From positions 25,069,268 to 25,133,267 of the forward strand of contig NC_080074.1 in the NCBI RefSeq assembly GCF_949987535.1: a stretch of 64,000 bases of DNA. Direction: 5' to 3'. Within the stretch, counting starts at the first letter, position 1, and the number at the start of each line of letters is the position of its first letter. The DNA is from Balaenoptera acutorostrata (taxonomy: Eukaryota; Chordata; Mammalia; Artiodactyla; Balaenopteridae). Below the pieces are notes generated by a model. It was not told the DNA's origin, searched no databases, and saw only the letters and a program-made list of their open reading frames with translations. A program made the translations under genes and the position numbers. Shown here piece by piece: positions 13,601 through 28,600 of the stretch.

Positions 13601-16600
13601 AGGAAAACAAATTGGCATAACCTTTATGGAAAGTGTTTTGCAAACCTTATCAAAATTACAAATGATTCTACCCTTTGATCCAGAAATTTTCCTTATGGGA
13701 ATTGACCCAATCAATATACTAGCTTATGAACAAAATTTTATACATATATAATTATACATATACTATATATATAAATCATATACATATGACATTTATAAAT
13801 ATACATATATATCATATATATGTAAAACTTTGTACATAGGTTAGTATAGCTATTGGGTCAATAGATATATATGTGATACATATATATATCTAGAGCAAAT
13901 TTGTATGTAATAGCAAAAGGGTAGAAACAACCTAAATATCTATCAAAGGAAGACGAATTATGGTGCATCTTTATAAAGATTATGCAACAATAAAAAGAAG
14001 CTACGTATTGATTTGAAAAAATTGCCAACAGATACACTTACATTAGGTTGAAGAAAAACAATGAGGAAGAAGCATAAAATTATGCATACTAATGGTTATA
14101 CTATTATTTGTATTTTTAAGGGAAAAATATATCAGTGTATTAGTGTGCACCATATTGGTTCACTCAACATTTTTCCTAATCTCTGAATGTGTTCACCTAT
14201 ATTGAAGAAGTTGCAGAGATAAGAATCACATTTCTGAGATTTCCTTGCAGCTAGGGCCCTGGATGAGATTTAGGTATCACAAATTCAGTGCATTCACGAA
14301 AGACCTGAAGTTGGCACTGTGCTGAGTGGTGCAGAAGACGAGAGTCAAAGCATCTTTTGCTTGTGTGGATTCTGGCAGAGGTGGTGTGGCTGGTGAGGCT
14401 GCAGCTAGAGCAGAGTCTTCCTGTTTTGCAGGCAGATTTCTGATTCTCCAGCTTCCCTTATGCTATGGTCTGAACGTTTGTGTTCCCACCCTCCTGAAAT
14501 TCATATGTTGAAATCCTAACCCCCCAAAGTGATGGTATTAGTGCCTTTATCAAAGAGGCTCCAGAGAGCCCTAGCCCTTTCTACCACGTGAGGACAAAGC
14601 AAGAAGGTACCATCTGTGCACCAGAAAGCGGGCCCTCACCAGACACTGAATCTGCTGCTGCCCTGATATTGGACTTCTAACCTCCAAACCTGTAAGAAAT
14701 ACATTTCTGTTGTTCATAAGCTACCCAGTCCGTGGTATTTTCTTACAGCAGCACGAACAGACTAAGACACTTTATAAAACAAAAGAAAACAAAAACCTGC
14801 ATTCCCTTGGTGATCCAGTTATGTATGGCTTAGTCATTTCTGGATGCTCAGCCTGGAATTTATTTCTTTAGCCCTCACAGGGATTTTGAAAGTCCTTTAA
14901 TAAATCTCCTCCTGCTTAAACAAATTGGAGTGGATTCTGTCCTCTATAACAGAACCTTGACAGTTTGTAGAAGCATGTGATATCTCTGGTAGAGAACACA
15001 GGAAACCAATTGTGGTAGGCAGAACAATGGTTCCCTAAAGATTTCCACGCCCTAATCCCCAGAACCTGTGAATATGTTAGGTTACAGGGCAAAGGAGAAT
15101 TAAGGTTGCAGATGGAATTAAGGTTGCCTATCATCTGACCTTGAAATGGGGAGATTATCTTACGTTATCCATGTGGGCTCAGTGTAATCATAGGGGTCTT
15201 TATATGTAGAAAAGGGAAGCAGAAGACTGAGAGTATCAGAGTCAGAGAGACTGAAGATGCTACTCTGATGGCTTGGAAGCTGCAGGAAGGGGCCACAAGC
15301 CAAGAAACTCAGGTGGTCTCTAGGAGCTGAAAAAGCCTAGGAAACATTCTCCCCCAATGCCTCCAGAGGAATGTAGCCCTGCTGACACCTTAATTTTAGC
15401 CCAGTAAGGCCTATTTTGGACTTCAGAACTCCAGAACTGTAAGATAATATATTGTGTTGCTTTAAGCCACTAAATTTGTGGTTATTTGTTACAGCAGGAA
15501 TAGGACCTTAATATTCTGACAACACTGACTGCCTCTGGAGAGGAGAACTGAGGCGCTTGCAGAGAAGATGGAAGGGAGACATTCTCTCCATACCCTTTTA
15601 TGACTTTTGAGTTGTGATTCTTGAGAATAAATTACCTATGCAAAAAATTGAACTAAATTAAAAGAAAAAAAGAACCTCCATACATATTTGGCCAATGTCA
15701 TTTGGTCTTTTTATTTTTAAAGATTTATTTATTATTTATTTTTGGCTGTGTCGGGTCTTAGTTGCGGCACGTGGGATGTTTGTTGAGGCATGTGGATGGG
15801 ATCTTTCGTTGCGGCGCGCGGGCTTCTCTCTAGTTACGGCGTGTGGGTTTTCTCTCTCTAGTTGTGGAGTGCAAGTTCCAGAGCATGTGGGCTCTGTAGT
15901 TTGAGGCATGCAGGCTCTCTAGCTGAGGCGCACGAGCTCAGCAGTTGTGGTGTACAGGCTTAGGTGCCCCGCGGCATGTGGGATCTTAGTTCCCTGACCA
16001 GGGATCAAACCAGCGTCCCCTGCATTGGAAGGTGGATTCTTTACTAATGGACCACCAGGGAAGTCCCTGTCATTTGGTCTTTAATGTCACAGAGAAAAAT
16101 TAAGACCAGTTCAATTTCTGTTCCTTTGTAGAAAGTCTGCTTTTTCTGACTGTTTACAATTTTTTTCTTCCTCTTTATAATCCAAAAATGATGCCAAAAT
16201 TTGTCCAGGTGTTATCTGTGCTATCTTTATCTTCAGAAGAATTTTTTGGAGGGAGAGTCCCTTATACCCTGCATTGAACAGTATCCCTTTGCAACAGTTT
16301 CCACTATCCCCAGCCAGATCTGCATGCTTTCACTGGTTCTGGGCATTTATGCTAATTTCCCTGCATCATTCAGGAGGCGTGAATTCCAACCTCACAGTCT
16401 TAGGTGGTTTCTGACTTCTCCCCTGTGGTTGCTTTTTGGCCCTCACTGGGCACTTGGCATGTTGCTCTGCAGCTACGCAGGCCAGTGGGCAGCATACTTC
16501 TAGTCCTCAATTTGTGGACAAGCCCTCTCTGAACCCCAATTTTATGCAGTTAGCTAGGTTCTGACTTTCCCTACCTGCGGGGCCCTCTTTCCAGACCCCT

Positions 16601-19600
16601 TCTTTCACCAGGTATTCAAGTCCCAGCCCCAGCTGTTCCTGCTCCAGTGAGTCCTCAGCTGCAGCACTTGTTTAAAATTTCTCATTTTACTTTGGTGACT
16701 TGGGATCTCCCTTTCCTGATTTCATGCTCAGCTATAAATTAAAACAATTTTGGTTCTATTTTATCCAGCCTTGTAATAGGTTTCTACTGGGGAGGGCAGA
16801 AGCATCTTTCATGCCAGCTCAGGCTAACAGGTTGACCAGAAGTATCAATTCTGCATTTTGATTTCCTGGTAAAACTTATTTATCACAACCAACACAACGA
16901 TCCAGGGCACTGCCTTTAGAAGTGTATAGATGAGGGTCTATATTATCTGTGAACTATCACCCAGAGTTCAATAACCTCTCCCAGCACCTTGCCTCATTTA
17001 ATAAATGTGCACAGTGACACTCTCACAGGACTTTCCTAAAGGATATATGAAATCACACAAGAAAGCACCAGCACACAGCATCAGGAATGACTGCTTAGGC
17101 TCTGCTAAGAGTTTCAAACCATCTTGTTAGATTTCCTTTGGTTCCTTCAAGGGTCAATCTTCCTCTGAGTCTTCAGGATAGCATTCCATTGCGTTCATGG
17201 GGCAATATTTTCTCACATGTGCCATCTGTTGTTTCTTATTTTCTCACTGTTGACTCTGTCTAGAATAGGGTCTCTTCATGCCTCGTGTCTGACAATAGAG
17301 AGTGGAGAACGTATGCTCTGCCCTTGGTCATGGTACTGTCCTTTCTCAGATTTACACGATCAAAGCGCAGAGCTCTGAGTGGAACATCTAGACTCTTGCA
17401 GACATCGGCCCAGGACAGCTCTGCTTCGCTGAGGATGGGTCTCATCACACCCTCATTGTATGAATTGCTGACACTCTGGATTGATACAGCACATATACAC
17501 ACACATGCTCATACACACACACACACACAAAATCACTGTTGTAAGCATGAATGATTTATCTCCATTCTCACCTGTAAGTGGTTTAATTATTCAGGATTTG
17601 AGGATATAATGTGTCTCCCTAGTTCCCCACCACTATAGAAAATTGTGTCTCAGAGGAATAGAAAAAGCCAAGAGAGCAGTAGAGGAATGACATCCCAGTT
17701 TTTAGTTGGCATTGATTCATGTCGCTGAGCCAGGGGCAAGGCAGTATGGGAAAGACAAATCATACTTTTTTCAGGATGGAAGGTTTTCTCTGCTTCAAGA
17801 GGCAAAGCATGTACTCGTTGATTCTCAGTCAGTTGATTCTCAGTTCTGCTCCACAGATCTCTATGTTCTGACAGTAGGTTCATCAACATTCATTTTTGGC
17901 ATGACACGTATTTATATTTTTCCACATATCAAGGGTATTTAGTTGTGAGAGGCTGCATCCGGAACCACTAATCCTAAATGTTGCTTTTAATTCAAAGTGT
18001 ATTATAGAATTTAATAATTTTTAATCCTAGCTGAATTTTTTATCAAGCCCACAGGAAAATCAAGACAAAAGGATGGTATATATTTGAATATAACTGGGCC
18101 CAAAGTAGACATGGAGTAAATGTGTTTTTTGCATTCAATCTAAATATGGTCCCATATCGCCAGTAGCATCATTTCAGGGTCTCTATTCCTACAAGACAAT
18201 GTAAAAGAAACCTCAATAAATTGGACCAGCTACAACACTCAATTCTCTTATTGTTCGATAGACATCATACAATTGCTCTCTGGTTCTGGCAAGATGATCT
18301 ATATTCCATCCTCCACACGTGACTGGTCTCTTTTCTCACCATGCTTCTCTGATTGTCAACTGCTCTGCTGAGAAAATGAGCTCCCCCTCCTATCTGGTAT
18401 CCATGCCTCCAATTCATTTGTATCTGCCCCACATGTACTTCTTCCAGAAAAACAAGTTCCTAATAAACTCATATGCCCACCCCGCCTGTGTCCAGCTTTA
18501 GCTTAAAATACATTAATCTGCCTCCATTAATTAATATGGTCCTCTTAAAAGACGCATTTATATAATTTCAAAGTGGATGCCTGTTCTGATGGTCAAAGAC
18601 TGGAAGCTCATGGAAGGCTTGGTGTGCTCTGTGACTTCTCCCTCCCTCTGGACAGAAGTATCTGGTACAGGGCTCTGCACACAATAACAATGAATATCAT
18701 TTACCACATCGTGTACAGGTCAATGCTAGTGAAGGTAAATCACTGAGGGGGTTTTCTCCTGGATGCTAATATATGCTAATGCAAGGAAAATCAAACAATT
18801 TTTATTTGTTATTGTTGCCCTTTAGCAATTCATTATAATATGAACCTCACTGCCATCTGGGTATTTGCAGCAATCAGTTGGGGATTCAATATTTCCTTCT
18901 AACCCAAATACTGAAGTGAGGGAAATCATAACATGAATTAACGATCAGTCTCCTAGGAAAATACTGGAGGGCAAAATTATTATTCTTAAGGCAAAATACA
19001 AAATGAATTGGACTTTAAAATTTGGTCATTTCAAATTACTATCTTGGTACAACAGTAAAGGAGTGTTAATGGTACAAAATGAAAACTGAAAATTGGAAGA
19101 TGCTAGGAAAACCACTGAAATAGAAAAGTAAAGCATAAATTCTAGTAATAAGCAGAGCTGACATGAAGACTACCTGCCCATTTGGATCAACTAAGATCAT
19201 CTGGTTAGGGGATGCCATTGCCCACGGGTGACATTACTAACTGATCACCACAGCACCTTTTCCAGTGTTTCCATACAGAAGTTCAGAATTCTTCTCAGGT
19301 GGCTACCAGCCATAGATTGAACGTGTCATAAGTGATAGTTTGGATTACCATTCCACAAACATTCACACCCCTCTTCCTTCCTCTACAGGCAGAGTCTAAT
19401 TCCCTGCCTCACTGGTATTGGACTTGGCCATATGACTTGCTATGCCTAATGGGATGTAATGTGAAGAAAGGCCTCAAGTGTGCTTCTGTGCTTGGTCTTG
19501 GTCTTGTGCTCTGGTTTATACCCTGAGGACAGCAGGCCCCAGGTAGCCACAGCCTCTTTAGCCTGGGTCTCGTAACAAATGTACACAGAGTACACCTGAA

Positions 19601-22600
19601 CTCAGCCTGCAGCCTGAAGCAGAACACATGAGACAAGTAAAAGAATGAAGTCATGTTGTTCTAGCCACTGAGTTTTAGGGTCATTTGGTATACAGTATAA
19701 TTTTGCCAATAACTGATTAATACAGCATTTTAGATGAAACTTATTTGTTATCCCTGGCCTAAAAACGGGTAAAACAAGAAAATGTCTAGGATAAAGTAGA
19801 CAGATGTTTCAGAGATAATACGGGGCCATTATGAAAAAGAAATAGCCATGTTGGAAGCCATGTTCAGCCATGTTGAATCACAGTCTTAAAGTTTTCAGAT
19901 TTCAGTCTTATCCATAAATAAATCTAATTCACTCAGTCTGCAGATTAGGACAAATGAAGTTGAGAGAAATTAAATGGTTTGTCAGGATCAAGGTATAAGT
20001 TGAACCCTCTTCATTATTAATATTGCATTCTCTTTGTAGCAAAACAATAATGTGTGCTTCTAAGAGGACTGCCTTCCTGGCATTCTGAACTAGGGAGAAC
20101 TGAGTTGACGAGCAGTGTCAAGAGAAAAAAGCGGTGACCAGCCCCTGCTGCCAGACTGCCCTGCTTTGTCCCCTGGGAGCCTATCTATGGGGACTCTAAG
20201 GAAGGCCATGCACCCAGTCTGAGATCCAGGCCACGGTCCGGAAATCTGATGAAGCAAAATCCTACTAGGCATGAAGGCAATAAAAATAAGGAAACAATAC
20301 CTTGGCATAAAAATCCATCTGATGGTTTAACCTCAGGGCAAACCATTTTTAGGTTGGAAAATAGTCTGGGCCACCTATTCTTCAGGAGAGAGTCATAAAG
20401 GAGATGATTTCAGACACGAACTCTTCAGCTAAGTTTGACTTCACACTTCAGCAGAGTAAGCTACTGCGTATAGGTGTGATTTCAGAGGCTTTAGGAAGAC
20501 TGTTCCCACCCCCATCAGGTTAAAGTTAACACTTTCATTCCCTTTGGCTCAATGCTCACCAAGTGACAAGCAAAATTAGATACTGTTATTCCTAAAATAT
20601 CCTTCTGGAAGTAAGATTCCAGTACCTGGCTCCTTAGAACCTATCTAAGTGCTTAGCACACAAGCAGCACTCAATAAATACTTCTTGAATAAATGAACAG
20701 GCAAACGCGTAAGTGACTGTTCAATATCTATGTTACTGCTGATCTGACTTAGAGGTTTACATTATAGTTTACTAACCAACAAAGGCGTCATAAGTAAGAA
20801 AAAACATAGCAGTGAGGCCAAGTTTAAATTCCGCTAACCTCTCATTCGTTCATTTAACAAATATTAATATCAAATGCCGGCTATGTGTAAGCAATGTGTG
20901 ATTTTCTGTAGACAGAGCAGCAAATCAAATAGCTAAAGTCCCTGCTCTCAGGAAGCTGACAATAGTTTAATAAGAGAAATAGTTCAAACGTGCACAGGCG
21001 CACACACACACACATACACACACACACACACAAATATAAAACAACTAAGAAAAAGGACAGGGAGCCATATGAGAGTGTAAGAGTGAGTACACATTTTAGA
21101 GGATCAGAGAAGGTCCCTCAAATAAATAATCCCAAAAGGTCTCATTTGAAATGTGTGAACTGGAAAATAAACAGACATCAGGAAATACGATTTTCTCACA
21201 GAGCCCTGCATCTGAAATGCAGCAGCAGATGGAGTGTCATGTATGTATGTACAGTGAGCTGAGGCCCCTATGTTTTAGCAGCTAGATCCTAAGACCCCAT
21301 CCTCTCCCAGAGGCTCCCCAAACTATTGTCCTTTTTAAGTTAAAATCTCTACAATTAAACTCTGAAACTTGATTACACGTTACATATATTACAATTTTAT
21401 AAAATGCCTAACATTCAAACATACCAAGCAAATAATCTGTGTATGAAGACAAAAGATCCATGGTGGCAAATTCTGGGATATTCGGTAATGCCCGTTGACT
21501 AACTTTATCAGTTCTAGAATTCTTCTTCCCGATAAGTAGGTTGATTGCCAGCACAGCCTCACTGACCTAAAATTAATGCATAATTAGAGTTCATAAATGC
21601 AAGCTTTCTGATTCATAGATTATCCATTAGGTAAATAATGTGAAAAAGCAAATTCATAAAATAACATTTGGTACACATTAGGGAAAAAATAAAGACAAAC
21701 TGAAAAACAACATGTGATCCCCAACATGTAGTATATACCACAGTCAAACAAATCATGAATGTTGACAATTTAATCAATAAATAAGTCATTTTGAATAGGC
21801 TACCTCCCCTAGCTATGACAGATACTTGCCAAAATGTGTGTCAAATATGTGCACATGTGTATCTCCCATTATTTTCATTAAAGAAAAGTTGAATCAAACC
21901 AAGTCTGGCTAATAGCGATTAAAAACACTACACATATAAAGAGCACTTCTAATCTTCCCAAAGAAACATCATTGGTGCAAATCCCAAAGAATGTGGTATC
22001 TTCCTTTCTCTTGTATCAATACACTGTGTTGCCTTAACAGATGTGACGATAAAAAGAAGAGTTAAATAAAACTCACACCAACCTGTGCAGCAGCTCTTAT
22101 TGCAATCCAGGCAAATAAACTGTGCATTTCAGATTTATTTACTGTTGGTTCTTTAATAGAACTATGCCTTCTGGGAAGAGCCTAAAAAATATGGCAAATG
22201 TTTTATGATAAAGATAGATAAAGACATCATAAAGTTTCATGATAGATTTTCTCATCTTCTGAAGATGAGATTTTAGTGGAACACTATATGGCCATTAAGT
22301 GTAATAATGTATATTTATCTATTGACATGAAAAGACATCCAAACTATCTTAAGCAAAAGAAAAGTGTAGCTTACAAAACAGCATGCAAATATGATCCCAT
22401 TTTTTAAAAGATAGGTACACACATATATTCCCTGTATACACAAGCAGAGAAAATTATCAACAGTGGTTATCCCAGGTTTTAAGGGTAATTTAATTATTTT
22501 TATCTTTTTTTGTGATTTTCTAGATGAGCTTACATTATTTGAATAACAATAAAATAAACACAAACTGCATTTTAAGTAAATGTTATTTACCATCTTAATA

Positions 22601-25600
22601 GAGGATCTAGAAATTGAATATATATTGTGTGTAAAGACATCAGAAACAAGAATATTACTTAAAGGAAGTATTAATAGTCAATTTTAAAGATTAACTAATC
22701 TGTAAAAACTATTCAATTAGATTGCTTGTTCTAATTTTTGATGTTCATATTTTGGCCGATTTTTAAAATCTTCAACAAAACTCCAGAATAAAACAAGCAA
22801 TAACAAAAATATCTGTCTTTTATTTCTGGCTATAAGACTCCCAAGGAAAAAGAAATGCAATGAATAAAGCTAATGCCAGAGCAGGAAATACAATGCACAA
22901 AGGTGGCCTGGCCCAGATCAAGTGTTAAGCTTGGAGGTACACAGATGATACCTGGAGAGATCTGCCCATGGGGAATCTAAAATCTAAGCAATATAGTCCT
23001 GTCCCAAATATGGAGACCCCAGTCACCAACTGTAATAAAACTACTTAGGTTCTGGTGTAGCCATTGCCAGCTTACTGACTATATAAGCTTGGGCAATTCA
23101 CCTGTTTAATTCTGGAAACAAGGCTAATAGGCATTGAATGAAGAATACAGAATAACATTAAATAACAATATTGTAAGAACAATTAGTGACACACACATTC
23201 AAAAGAGAGAGCTCATTTTGAACTGAGAGGAAGGCTTTATTGAGGAGGGTTAGAGAGGTGTTCAACATTGAGTAGGAGATACCAGCTTATGCAAACAGGC
23301 AAGAAAAAGAAAAAAAATGCATCTAGATAGGAAATGAAGAAGTTAAATTGTCTTTGTTTGCAGGAGACATGATGCTATATATAAAAAATTCCAAGATACA
23401 CACACACATCCCTTTAGAATTAATAAATGTGTTTATTAGCAAAATCACAGGATACAAAATCAATACTCATAAATCAACTGTATTTCTGTGTACCAGCAAT
23501 GAACAATCTGAAAGTGAAATTAAGAAAATACCTGTTCACAATAGAAATAAACTTGACAAAAATGTACAAAATTTGTACACTGAAAAAAACATTATTGAGA
23601 AAAATTGATATCTAAATAAATGAAGAGAGAGTTCATATTTATGAATTGGAGGATTTGACATTGTTAACATGCCAACTGTCCACTAGTTGATCTACAGATT
23701 CAACACAATGTCTACCAAAATTCTGTTAGTTTTTTGGCAGAAATTGACAAGCAGACTCTAAAGTGTATATGAAAATGCAAAAGACTCAAAGTGAAAACAA
23801 TTTTGAAAAGGAAGAACATAATTGGAGGGCATGTACTTTCCAATTTCAAAAAACTTACTACAAGCCACACAGTAACCAAGACAATGGATACTCACATAAA
23901 GGTAGATTTATGGATCAATGGAATAGAATTGGGAGTCTAGGAATAAATACTTACATTTATGATCAATAAACTTTTTGACAAAGGAGCCAAGGCAATTCAG
24001 TAAAGAAAGATAGTTTTTTCAACAAATGTTGCTGAGGCAAATGGATATCTATGTGCAAAAATATGAATTTAGAGCCTTACCTCACACTTTACAAAAAAGA
24101 TTAATTCAAATTGGACCATGGACTTAAACATTAAAGCTATAAAACTTTTAGAAGAAAACATACGAGAAAATCTTCAACATCTGGGGTTAGGTAAAGAGCT
24201 ACCAAAACCACAAAACATAAAAGAAAAAGATGATAAATTGGATTCATTAAAACTAAAAGCTTTTTTGTTTCCAAAGACACGATTAACAGCATGAAAAGAC
24301 AAGCCACAACTGGGAAAAATATTTGCAAATTATGTATCTGATAAGGGACATATATCTAGAATATATATTTAAAAATTCTTACAACTCAGTGATAAAAAAA
24401 GATAACCCAATTTAGGCTATGGGCCAAGGATCTGAATAGACATTTTCCCAAAGAAGATATACAAATGGCTAATAAACACATGAAAAGATTTCAATATCAT
24501 TAACCATCAGGGAATCAAAATCACAATGAAATACTACTTCATACCCACTAGGATGACTATAATCAAAAAGATAAATAATAACAATTGTTATCAAGGATGT
24601 GGAGAAGTTGGAACCCTCATACACTGCTGGTAGGAATACACAATGGTACAGCCACTTTGGAAAACAATCTAACAGATCATCAACAGTCTAAACAGAGAGT
24701 TGACATATGACCCAGCAATTCCATTCTTAGGTATACACCCGAAGGAATTGAAAACACATGTCCACGTAAAAAATTTGTATATGAATATTCAAAGCAGTAT
24801 TGATCGTAATAGCCAAAAAGTGGAAACAATTCGTATGTCCATCACCTGTTGAGTGGATCCAGAAAATGTGGTATGGGCTCCCCTAGTGGTGCAGTGGTTG
24901 AGAATCCGCCTGCCAATGCAGGGGATACAGGTTAGATCCCCGGTCCGGGAAGACCCCACATGCCGCGGAGCAACTAAGCCTGTGTGCCACAACTACTGAG
25001 CCTGCACTCTAGAGCCCGTGAGCCACAACTACTGAAGCCTGCGCGCCTAGAGCCCGTGCTCCGCAACAAGAGAAGACACCACAATGAGAAGCCCACGCAC
25101 TGCAACGAGGAGTGGCCCCTGCTCGCCGCAACTAGAGAAAGCCCGCACGCAGCAACAAAGACCTGCCAATGCAGCCAAAAATAAATAAATTAATTAATTT
25201 TTAAAAAAAGATACACAGAAAATAATGATTATATTGTATAGAATTATACTATTCTTTTCACTCAAATCTTATTTGTTCAAGCTCTTAATTAATTATAAAC
25301 ACCTCCCTAGAGAAGGCCCAAAAGGTGATATACTTCTATCCTAGAATCTTATTAATTTGCATTGCAAATTGCTATGGAAACAAATATTTTTGTTTTCTCT
25401 TATTGGACATAAAGATGTTTATCACACCACAAATGTAGGTTTTCTATGTAATCATTTTGATGAAAAAAAAATAGCTGCTATCCACCTAAGGCAGCAACCA
25501 TATGAGTAGTTCAACTGACTGAAAGCTTATCTGCCTAAAGGTTTTAAATCATGTTTATGCTGTCTCAAAAATTAGAGATTTGACATCAAAATTTTCTGGA

Positions 25601-28600
25601 AAGATTTTTTGGTGGGTCAGAGGATTATTTAATAAGAATGAAATATATAACGCCTACTGAAATTTAAAGAATAAAAAACTAGACAGTTTTTATTAAAAAA
25701 TGAAAACAAAGTTACTGGGTTCATCCACCTCCAAACCACCCAACTTCCTGCCCAGAGGATCTCCCTCTGTCTGGATCCTTGGTACTCAAGTGTGGCCCAC
25801 AGACCAGCAGCATAGGCATTACCCAGAAGCTCCTTAGAAAGGCCAAATCTCAGACCTTATCAGGATCACAGGATCCCTGGAGATGTTTCTGCCCCTTATT
25901 TGGAAGTGCTGCTTGAGGGAGTACCCGCCTCTGCCACTCTTTGCAGGCTCCCTCCCAATCCATCAAATCCCACCTTCCACCTCTTTCCACCACAGTCATT
26001 CACAATCCCACCAACCAGAGTTATTTCCTAATCCTAAATTTCACCACCTAAAGCACCCCCCAGCCTTCCTTCACTTCTCTTCCTCCCACCTTTCTTCCTC
26101 TTGCTTTCTTCCTTTCCACGTTTATTATGTCTCCCTCCACTGAAGAGTAAGTGCATGGAAGCAAGCACTGAGTTTGTCTTGAACCTTGCTTTATCACCTT
26201 CCAGAATACGGCCTGGGTCATAGTACGTGCTCAACAGATATGGGATGAATGAATGAATGACTCTTTTCAAAAGGTGATCTGTTTGCAAGTCACATCAGTG
26301 ATGAAAACCATACTTGTCCATCTGCTTAACCAATATGTCATTTCCTGCAATCTCCTGATCAATACTAATGACTTAGAGTATTTACATACACCTACATTTC
26401 ATGGATAACATTTTAATAGGCGAAAATGTCCACATGAAATCTATTTCCAGAGTCTTACGTAAAAATATTGAAAGAGGTATCTAAATATGAGTGTGAGCAT
26501 TAAGTAATGAATTAATTTCTTCAAGTCACAAAGAAAAACAGTCTCTTTATTTCCATAGCACAGTGCTAGCAAAATCAGCAAGTTCAAAGGCAGCATACTT
26601 TAAATTTCTAATAAAATTGTTTGTTACCTTAAGAAGTGTTAATGGTGATGCTGAAAGTTTGCTCTTTGGCTTCCTCATGTACAAAAATAACAGGGCTATT
26701 TCGAGGTAGGAGTCTCTTACCAACCTAAAATGATACAGCATTGTACTTATTAGATAGCTCACCATTCATAATCATTTTGCATCTTGTGCCAACAATTTCT
26801 GAGAGAGTAAAAGGCAAAAATAGGCAAAACCAGCATCTGTTCCAAACTCACCCTCTTTTCAGAGCACTTGTGGCTTAGACACGGGCATCTTCCTTCCTAC
26901 TGAAATTGAAAGCTCTTGAAGAGAGCTGAGCATTCTACCTTGTCCTGTGCTGGCAATACTCCATGCCATGACCGCAATGCAGCCCAGCATCAAGACCATT
27001 CTGGAATATTCCAGCACACAAGGCACTAAAGAAGTGACAGTCAAGACTGGAGGAACCAGCCTGGAAAACCAGACCTCTCTCTCTACTCTCCTACGCTAAT
27101 TATAATAAATTCGAAAGAGACACATAGAGTTATGCTGAAAGCCGTGATTCAGTATGGGTTAGGTCTGTGTATTCACTATCAAACCTGTCAGGTGGGACCA
27201 TTTAAATCAGTGCAGTTGTAATAATGCTGGCTTATTCTCCATCTTAAGGTGACTTTTATACAGAATTGAGTTGGCCAGCCTTGGTACTGCTGAACCAGAG
27301 TGAATATTCACATAAATCCCTTCTAGATACAATTTCACATCTAGTGGAGGTTCCTGTAACCTGGGACTGACAGGAGATCAATCTGAGTACAGACTAGGAG
27401 CGATTTACAGTCCAGTACGTCACCACGCTAACCGCCATCATCAACCATCACTGTAAACAAGGCCTTGGAGCAGAGCCAAGAGCATCAAGCTTGAAAAGGA
27501 AGTCAGTGAACCTGTTGCACAATGGACCCCAGTGAACTAGCCCTGCCGTGGGAAAAGGGTGTCCCAGTCACTCCAGCCTTAAATAGTCAATGTACTACCA
27601 GAACACGAGTCTCAAACCCAAACAAACATTGTCATGATAATGGAAAGGTCTTTTTTTTTTTTTTTTACCCTGAGTTTTGATCATGTCTCAAGCTTAGTTG
27701 TATAGCTTCAAATAGACTCTCAAGTTGCAAAGTTGGAGATTTCTCTTCCATCGATATTTGACATTCTATTTTGCCTGAAAGAAGAAAAGGATATACAAAG
27801 ATGGTTTTTCCTTTTTCTATCATTTAGAACTTCAGAACAAATATTTTATGCAGGAAATTTGGAAAACTGAATGTGCTGTCCTTTTTCTCCGTCCGTCTCT
27901 TGTTTCTTGCTAGAAGGTAAGCCAATGGGGAAAGAGCTGTTGCTTCCTTCCCCAGGAAAGCTCCCCCTGCCTCCTTTCACTTTCCAGACACCACTGTTCT
28001 TATCATCTTACTTTCCTCTCCATTTCCTTACTTTGTGCTCCCACTTCCTCCTGTAGCACATTCCCTTTATCTAAATCCGTTTTCTTCTTTCCTCTATCAT
28101 TGCAGGTATCGTAGAAAACATCTCTGCTAAAAACAAACCCTAGAAAGTCAGCAAACGCTTGAAAACCAGCACGGATGATGCAAACGCTCTTGTTTGCACA
28201 CAGCTCCCACCCCTCATGGTGAGCCGCAGCCTTCAAATGCAGGCGCTGGAATGGTACTTCTGTAGCAAGAAGGGCAGGAAAGGCAAATCTTACAATCACT
28301 ATAAAAAGGATTCACAGTTTCCATGCAGCATGTGCACAGGGCACGGAGCCTCCTGGTGTTAAGTTCACGTCTGGACTTACAGAGTTATTTACCCAGACTG
28401 CACCTCATCTGCCAACTGGGATTGGTCATGCCTACCTTGTAGTGCTGTTGTAAGAACTGGCAATATGAGATGTAAAACACCAACTACAGTGCTTAGTATC
28501 TAGTAGATGCTCAATAAGTGATACCAACTGTCATCATCATTTTTCTCATGGCTAAAATGGCCACAATAAAATTATATGAATGTATTATGCAAATGTGTGT

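Larger units (their letters stand above)
12180..14121 (+). mobile_element. Old L1 ORF2, interrupted by a younger L1
   Basis: Degenerate L1 read on plus: the 'CTACAATAATTAAAACTGTG' segment and the GACAGATCAATAGG segment near 13010 are standard L1 ORF2 landmarks, followed by the 3' end to about 14120. It is split by the 12401-12718 insertion. Confidence 0.75.

Noticed and set aside
16201..16503. 100-codon plus-strand frame
   Set aside because: No recognisable domain, no exon boundaries in phase, opposite strand to the gene.
22079..22083. Donor GTTG|GTGTGAGT for exon 14
   Set aside because: Good consensus, but it leaves one extra base and breaks the frame into exon 15; CAG|GTTGGT keeps it.
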